From: Proteobacteria bacterium UBA6729
GTDB taxonomy: Bacteria > Pseudomonadota > Gammaproteobacteria > Porifericomitales > Porifericomitaceae
DNA length: 12,532 nucleotides
Assembly (NCBI GenBank): GCA_002454015.1
Contig: DKIB01000067.1
Location: forward strand, 4,320 to 16,851
Reading direction: 5' to 3'
The position numbers and the translations under genes were made by a program. The notes under the pieces were generated by a model that was not told the origin of the DNA, did no database searches, and worked only from the letters and a program-made list of their open reading frames with translations. Below are positions 8,156-12,532 of this stretch, piece after piece. How positions within the stretch are numbered: position 1 is the first letter of the stretch; the number at the start of each line of letters is the position of its first letter.

Positions 8156-9402
8156 GCCGGATGGTGCCATGGCATGAGCAAATCGCGGCGACCAGTCTGG
8201 AACGTTGGGATGAGGTCTGCAGGCGCGAGGGGTGGGGGCAGCTGCCCCGCAACCGGCCCCTGCTGTCGGCCCTGTTTGGTGCCAGCTGGTACCTGACCCG
8301 TTTTTTGTTCTACCGCGGCAGGGTGGCCGCCACACGGCTGGATCAGTGCCAGGAAATGCCCACGGCAGCGCGGCTCACCCGTACCCTGCACGACTGCCAC
8401 CCCGGGGCGGATCTGGAGGCCCTGCGGATGCGTCGCAACCAGCTGCTGCTGGAACTGGTAGCAGCAGACCTGATGGGCACCGGCTCCCCGGAATTGCTGG
8501 AACAACGCCTGAGCCTGCTGGCAGAGGCGACCCTGCACAGCCTGTTGCGGCATTACGGTCTGGATCGGCTGGTGGCCTTGGGCATGGGGCGACTGGGGGT
8601 CCGGGAGATGCATTACGGTTCCGACCTCGATCTGATCCTGCTCTACCCGGACGAAGACACGGATTATACGCAGGATATCAGCGCTATGTTGCGGGCCTGC
8701 CAGCTCAGCAGCCCGGCCGGAAGTCTGTACGATATTGATGTGCGACTCAGGCCACATGGCAATGCAGGCACCCTGGTCAGTCGGCTATCGGCCTTTCAGG
8801 AGTACCACCTCGGGCGGAGGGAAGGCTGGGAGCGCCAGACCATGACCCGCTGTCGTGTGCTGCAGGATTATCAGGGGCAGGGTGCCGCACTGCTGCGGAA
8901 ACTGCACGCCCACATCTACGATAACCTGGCAGATACACCACAGGCAGGGGAGATTGCCGCCCTGCGGGGGCGGGTACAGCACCAGCTGGGCAGTACGCGC
9001 GAACAGCAGGATATCAAGCGCGGTCGGGGGGGGCTGATGGATATCGATTTTCTGGTACAGTTCCTGCAGTTGCAGCAGGGGGGGCGGTTTCCGACCCTGC
9101 AGGGTGCTGATACCCGACACACGCTGGCAGTGGCAATGCAACACGGGCTGCTGGATGCAGAGCAGGGCAGGCTGCTGCTGGACGGGCACGCGTTCCTGAA
9201 ACAGCTGGAGGGGCGGCTCAGGCTGTTTGACATGCGGGCAACCAGTCGCTTCTCCACCCGCATATTGCCTGCACTGGCCCGCGCCATGGGTATGGGTGAC
9301 GCAGCCGACCCAACCGCTGCCTTCATGCAGGAATATGCGCGCACCACCACCGCCATCCGCAGTGTATTCAAGGCCCGCCTGGGAGATCCGGAGACTGCCT
9401 GA
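8152..9402 (+). CDS. glnE: Adenylyl-transferase half of GlnE (split GlnE, C-terminal)
   Basis: The 416 residues align with the C-terminal half of GlnE, which adenylylates glutamine synthetase when nitrogen is plentiful. Its nucleotidyltransferase motif is GMGRLGVREMHYGSDLDL (144-161), with Asp158 and Asp160 and the third Asp196 in YDIDVRLRP. Compared with the usual GKLGG it has Arg for Lys and Val for the second Gly of the loop. The helical domain has RGRGGLMDIDFLVQFL (291-306). Only about 36 residues precede the recognisable C-terminal region (LLSALFGASWYLTRF onward), so much of the central regulatory linker of full-length GlnE is missing. The ATG overlaps the stop of the first half (ATGA). 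An AGGA sits only 2 bases upstream, so translational coupling is likely. The two halves total 842 residues against about 946 in E. coli. Confidence 0.92.
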   Translation: MSRMVPWHEQIAATSLERWDEVCRREGWGQLPRNRPLLSALFGASWYLTRFLFYRGRVAATRLDQCQEMPTAARLTRTLHDCHPGADLEALRMRRNQLLLELVAADLMGTGSPELLEQRLSLLAEATLHSLLRHYGLDRLVALGMGRLGVREMHYGSDLDLILLYPDEDTDYTQDISAMLRACQLSSPAGSLYDIDVRLRPHGNAGTLVSRLSAFQEYHLGRREGWERQTMTRCRVLQDYQGQGAALLRKLHAHIYDNLADTPQAGEIAALRGRVQHQLGSTREQQDIKRGRGGLMDIDFLVQFLQLQQGGRFPTLQGADTRHTLAVAMQHGLLDAEQGRLLLDGHAFLKQLEGRLRLFDMRATSRFSTRILPALARAMGMGDAADPTAAFMQEYARTTTAIRSVFKARLGDPETA

Positions 9403-9404
9403 GC

Positions 9405-10640
9405 CTATTCCGGATAGCGTTCCGGGTCCGGGGTTTCGACGTAGACCACTAGCTGATTGCGCCCGGCAGCCTTGGCCTGATACAGGGCCTGATCGGCCTG
9501 CTGAATCAGGGTCCCCATGGCATGCTCCCGATTCGGCTCCATGGTGGCCACGCCCAGACTGATGGAGACCGTGTTCGCGGCCCTGGAGTGTGGATGATCA
9601 ATGCCCGCAGATACCACCGCATGACGCATCTGTTCGGCAAGGGCCCGGGCTGAGTGTGCATCGGTTTCAGCGAGTATGACCGCAAATTCCTCCCCACCAT
9701 AGCGGGCTACCAGGTCTCCGGGGCGCTTCAGAAGGCCATCCAGGATGCCCGCCACCCGCTGCAGACAGCGGTCCCCTGCAGGATGCCCAAACTGGTCGTT
9801 GTAGGACTTGAAAAAATCGATATCCAGCATGAGCAGTGACAGGGTAGAAGCGCTGCGCACACCGCGCCGCCACTCACGTTCCAGAAAGTCATCAAAGTGC
9901 CGTCGGTTGGCGATATGGGTCAGAGCATCCTGGTACAGCAGCGAAGCCATGGTCATGGTCTGTTCCTCGGCGGTCTGTTTCTCCTGCATGGCCTGGGACT
10001 CGCGCTGGTGGGCCTGTTCCAGGCGGAATTCCTGCTGCCTCGCGGTGGTTGCCAGCAGCCTGAAGGATTGCAGAACACTGTAAGCAAGCAACAGCAGGCA
10101 ACTCACGGAGATCAAAAATGGCAAGGGTCCCTGCAGTCCGGAGAAGTGCAGCCACAGCGCGGGCAACAGCAGGGCACACAACAGGTAGATCAGCGTTGGG
10201 GGAAACAATTTTGACAGCCACAGGGCGGTCGGCAAGGTCAGCACCAGCAAGGCCAGGATCAGGAGTTGCTGGAGCCACTCCGGAGGTGCCACCTGCAGGC
10301 CTTCACCACTGATCAGCAAGGTTGCTGCCAGCCCCCATGCAGTGCCCTGCAGGGCGATCAGGATCAGCCATTGAAATACCCAGGGGCGATGCAACTCCGT
10401 GCCCGGATGCATTGGTGAATCCGGGTGTTCCAGCCATAGTTGCTGCAGATAGCTGATGCCAATGGTGACCAACCACCAGCCACCGAGGACAGTAATGGGC
10501 ACCAACCGCCACAGCGCCAGTACGGCGACAGCGGCAGCAATGCAGCTGTAGCCCAGCTGCCAGCCCAGCTGCTGGCGGAGTTGCTGTACAGCCTCTTCCC
10601 ACCACTCTCGCATACTGGATGGCTGCATTAATTTATTCAT
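9405..10640 (-). CDS. Membrane-anchored GGDEF diguanylate cyclase
   Basis: 411 residues. The N-terminal half holds about five to six hydrophobic segments (roughly 31-43, 47-63, 88-112, 124-142, 148-166, 172-196), which I cannot assign to a named sensor family. A Gln/Glu-rich linker helix at 200-230 leads into the GGDEF domain at about 235-405. Visible there are DALTHIANRR (238-247), the Mg-binding strand LDIDFFKSYNDQFGHPAGD (272-290) and the active-site loop GGEEF (315-319). RPGD (306-309), in the RxxD-x3-R-x-GGEEF arrangement, is the inhibitory site, so it should make cyclic di-GMP and be subject to product inhibition. The signal sensed is unknown. The ATG at 10640 lacks a Shine-Dalgarno; M5 (10628) and M10 (10613) are alternatives. 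It converges with glnE, with only 2 bases between stops. Confidence 0.94.
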   Translation of the reverse strand: MNKLMQPSSMREWWEEAVQQLRQQLGWQLGYSCIAAAVAVLALWRLVPITVLGGWWLVTIGISYLQQLWLEHPDSPMHPGTELHRPWVFQWLILIALQGTAWGLAATLLISGEGLQVAPPEWLQQLLILALLVLTLPTALWLSKLFPPTLIYLLCALLLPALWLHFSGLQGPLPFLISVSCLLLLAYSVLQSFRLLATTARQQEFRLEQAHQRESQAMQEKQTAEEQTMTMASLLYQDALTHIANRRHFDDFLEREWRRGVRSASTLSLLMLDIDFFKSYNDQFGHPAGDRCLQRVAGILDGLLKRPGDLVARYGGEEFAVILAETDAHSARALAEQMRHAVVSAGIDHPHSRAANTVSISLGVATMEPNREHAMGTLIQQADQALYQAKAAGRNQLVVYVETPDPERYPE

Positions 10641-10652
10641 TAATCACAATAT

Positions 10653-10682
10653 GTTATATTAAATATCAATAATCTTTATTAA
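10653..10682 (-). promoter_or_regulatory. Candidate promoter of the diguanylate cyclase gene
   Basis: In the only strongly AT-rich stretch of the window (about 10625-10685), the (-) strand reads TTAATA (10682-10677), an 18-base spacer and TATAAC (10658-10653), with transcription expected near 10646, close to the start codon. Low complexity makes several alternatives possible. Confidence 0.3.
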
Positions 10683-10736
10683 CTGTGCTTCCAGGCTCTG
10701 TACGGGGCCTGCGGAAACGGCATCCGCCGTATCCAG

Positions 10737-10764
10737 CTGACATTCTTGCGGAGCTGGCGATAAT
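10737..10764 (+). promoter_or_regulatory. Candidate sigma70-type promoter of the SDR gene
   Basis: CTGACA (10737-10742) and GATAAT (10759-10764), each one base from consensus, are separated by 16 bases. Transcription would start near 10771, only about 7 bases before the ATG at 10778, leaving an almost leaderless mRNA that contains GGGAAAC before the start. The overlap of promoter and gene start is unusual. Confidence 0.45.
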
Positions 10765-10777
10765 GTAGCGGGGAAAC

Positions 10778-11560
10778 ATGACGAGGGTACATACAAAACA
10801 GCCGGGACAACTTCAGGGCCGTACCATCCTGATCACAGGTGCGGCCACCGGCATCGGTCGGGAGATGGCCGGTCTGTTTGCCACGGCAGGGGCCACGTTG
10901 CTCATCCACTATAACCGTTCCGCCGAGGCTGCCGAGGCCGTGTCCGCAGAGATTCGGGCATCCGGTGGGCGGGCCACCGTCATCCAGGCCGACCTGGGCC
11001 AGCCGGCCCGGGCTCGGCAACTGGTGGAAGAGGCCTGGCAACAGGCCGGGCCGATCCATGTATGGGTGAACAATGCCGGGGCGGATATCCTGACCGACGC
11101 AGCGCCATCCCTGCCGGAGGCCGAGCGCCTGCAACAACTGGTGGATGTAGACCTGCTGGGTACCGTGCACTGTTGCTGGCAGCTGGCCCCCAAGATGCGC
11201 GCAGCAGGAGGTGGGGTCATCATCAATATGTCTTGGGATCTGGCACAATTTGGCATGGCGGGCCGCTCAGCCGAGATGTTTGCTGCGGTAAAGGCCGGGA
11301 TCAGCGGGTTCAGCAAGAGCCTGGCGCGCAGCTATGCACCGCAGGTGCGGGTCAATGACCTCGCCCCCGGGTGGATTGAAACCCGTTATGCCCGGGATAC
11401 CATGCCAGCCGCGATGCGGGCCGGGATAGAGGCACAGATTCCACTCGGACGCTTTGGCCTGCCCATCGATGTGGCCCAGGCCGCCCTGTATCTGGCCTCT
11501 GATGCGGCGGCCTTTGTGACCGGACAAACGTTGCGGGTCAACGGCGGCTGGACCGGCTGA
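10778..11560 (+). CDS. Short-chain dehydrogenase/reductase (SDR) family protein with altered active site
   Basis: 260 residues, the size of classical SDRs, with a complete Rossmann fold. The cofactor loop is TGAATGIG (20-27), followed by AGATLLIHYNRS; NNAG is at 98-101; APGWIET (197-203) and the C-terminal GQTLRVNGGWTG are present. The catalytic Asn-Ser-Tyr-Lys set is changed. The Asn position is Asp125 (VDVDLLGTV). The Tyr of YxxxK is Phe168 (FAAVK, with Lys172 kept; codon TTT at 11279-11281). The Ser region reads NMSWD, with Ser152 16 residues before Phe168 instead of 13. It may therefore not be an ordinary oxidoreductase, or may use other residues. Basic residue Arg47 after the second strand hints at NADPH. 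The start is set by GGGGA just upstream and the lack of other starts. It is single, divergent from the cyclase and convergent with the FHA gene (8-base gap). Confidence 0.9.
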   Translation: MTRVHTKQPGQLQGRTILITGAATGIGREMAGLFATAGATLLIHYNRSAEAAEAVSAEIRASGGRATVIQADLGQPARARQLVEEAWQQAGPIHVWVNNAGADILTDAAPSLPEAERLQQLVDVDLLGTVHCCWQLAPKMRAAGGGVIINMSWDLAQFGMAGRSAEMFAAVKAGISGFSKSLARSYAPQVRVNDLAPGWIETRYARDTMPAAMRAGIEAQIPLGRFGLPIDVAQAALYLASDAAAFVTGQTLRVNGGWTG

Positions 11561-11568
11561 AATCGCCA

Positions 11569-12532
11569 TCATCCGCGTGCTACGGGCGGAACCCGGGTGC
11601 TGACCATCACGGTCTGCTCTGCCGCCTCTGCCGTGGCCCCGGGCTCATCAAGGGAGAACAGCAGGGTGTGCTCACCGATATCCATGCGATCCCCATCGTG
11701 CAGGGTGGCCTCCCGGTCGATCTTGTGATCGTTGACAAAAACCCCATTTGTGGCACCCAGATCGATCAGCTGGAAGCTGCCGGCACCGGAGTAGACCAGT
11801 TCCGCATGACGTCTGGAGACCGAATCCCCCTCCAGCACCAGATCATTGTTTGCGGCACGCCCGATTCGCCAGGGGCTGCCGGTAATCGGGTAGCTCCTGG
11901 ACTTTTCCTCACTGCGCAGCCCCAGCCAGGCCAGTGGTTTGCTCTCTGACGGCGGCTGTAGCGGGGGGTCCCGGCGGCGTTGCAGCGGCAACAGTGCCAT
12001 GAGCAGCAGCATAATCAACAGCCAGGGAGCCCAGGACACCCAGGATGCCTCCCGGGACGCCGCCGGGGACGCAGGCGGCGGGGGGGGGACTGCAGAGACA
12101 GGCGGCGCAGGGGGTGGGGGTGCAGGCAGTGCTACCGTCAGCTGAAACTCCGCCGGTTGCAACCGCAGCTGCAGCGGTACATCGCCACTCGCACCCTGAC
12201 GTATGGCCTGCTCCAGATTCAGACTGAAATGTCCGCCCCGTTCCAGGCGCGCAAAGGGCTCGCCCATGAACCATTCGGGCAGCGCGAAGTCACGGTCGGC
12301 CTCTACAAAGTAACCACCGGTCTCCTCGGCAAGACGCCGCAGGCTCTGCAGGGCTACTACCTGGGCGCTGGTACGGGCATAGCCCAGACCGATCACCACC
12401 ACATCGGCAGCCTGTGCGGCCTGGATAACATCCTGCAGGGTATAGGCGGTATCCTCCGCCAGACCATCGGAAAACAGGACCAGCGCCCTGCGTCCGGGCG
12501 GGCGGGTCGCCAGGGCGGCAATGGCCGTAATG
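11569..12532 (-). CDS. VWA-TM-FHA domain protein, C-terminal part (5' end outside window)
   Basis: The frame stays open to the window edge, giving 320 visible residues; the first internal start (GTG 12402) is not the true start. In order: the end of a von Willebrand A-type domain (RALVLFSDGLAED, then VVVIGLGYAR and LAEETGGYF); a linker domain; a Pro-rich stretch at about 135-158; a membrane helix at 164-184 (WLLIMLLLMALLPL) followed by QRRRD; and a forkhead-associated domain at about 221-293. The FHA domain shows GRAANND, SVSRRHAEL and LGATNGVFVN, the phosphothreonine-binding signature. Positive charge after the helix suggests that FHA faces the cytoplasm and VWA the periplasm. FHA domains read Ser/Thr-kinase signals, so a kinase/phosphatase pair may be encoded beyond the edge. 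The C-terminal tail has EQTVMVSTR. A run of nine C (coding strand) encodes part of the Pro-rich linker. Confidence 0.93.
   Translation of the reverse strand, partial: ITAIAALATRPPGRRALVLFSDGLAEDTAYTLQDVIQAAQAADVVVIGLGYARTSAQVVALQSLRRLAEETGGYFVEADRDFALPEWFMGEPFARLERGGHFSLNLEQAIRQGASGDVPLQLRLQPAEFQLTVALPAPPPPAPPVSAVPPPPPASPAASREASWVSWAPWLLIMLLLMALLPLQRRRDPPLQPPSESKPLAWLGLRSEEKSRSYPITGSPWRIGRAANNDLVLEGDSVSRRHAELVYSGAGSFQLIDLGATNGVFVNDHKIDREATLHDGDRMDIGEHTLLFSLDEPGATAEAAEQTVMVSTRVPPVARG

Noticed and set aside
8140..8160. Programmed frameshift joining the two glnE halves
   Set aside because: No slippery heptamer is visible at the overlap; the ATGA arrangement is explained by simple translational coupling.
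7274..8757. (-) strand frames opposite both glnE halves
   Set aside because: Both (+) frames carry complete nucleotidyltransferase motifs; the (-) frames are shadows.
9403..9440. Terminator between glnE and the cyclase gene
   Set aside because: Only 2 bases separate the stops and no good inverted repeat with a T-tract is seen around them.

Overview
The window looks like chromosomal DNA from a GC-rich gammaproteobacterium (about 60% GC judged by eye). The reasons are the ThiC and GlnE sequence types, a Pcm-like methyltransferase next to a TolC-family protein, and dense gene packing. I cannot name a genus. I see no mobile element, CRISPR array, tRNA or rRNA. The genes look vertically inherited except where noted.

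Layout. (1) 1-551 (+): the 3' end of an outer-membrane beta-barrel gene, probably of the alginate-export/porin-like type. (2) 4612 down to 576 (-): a tight five-gene unit reading pcm-like methyltransferase, TolC-family outer-membrane protein, isochorismatase-family hydrolase, coiled-coil protein of unknown function, and a small winged-helix-like protein of unknown function. Neighbouring genes overlap or are only a few bases apart. A perfect TATAAT box lies 30 bases upstream of the first start. (3) 4613-5054: a 442-base divergent intergenic region with two runs of G-tracts on the + strand and no recognisable TPP riboswitch. (4) 5055-9402 (+): thiC (thiamine pyrimidine synthesis), followed after 26 bases by glnE. 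GlnE, normally one polypeptide of roughly 950 residues, is here two ORFs joined by an ATGA overlap: an adenylyl-removing half and an adenylyl-transferase half. (5) 10640 down to 9405 (-): a membrane-anchored GGEEF diguanylate cyclase with an intact inhibitory site, convergent with glnE at a 2-base gap. (6) 10641-10777: an AT-rich divergent promoter region. (7) 10778-11560 (+): a short-chain dehydrogenase/reductase with two of its four catalytic positions changed. (8) 12532 down to 11569 (-): the C-terminal 320 residues of a VWA-TM-FHA protein running off the window.

How the genes fit together. The thiC-glnE unit joins cofactor synthesis to nitrogen control. The (-) unit starts with a recurring gammaproteobacterial pair (pcm-like and tolC) and continues into three genes whose link to it is unclear; the last two are the least understood genes here. 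The observations most worth a second look are the split, shortened GlnE, the active-site-altered SDR, and the coiled-coil plus winged-helix pair at the end of the tolC unit.
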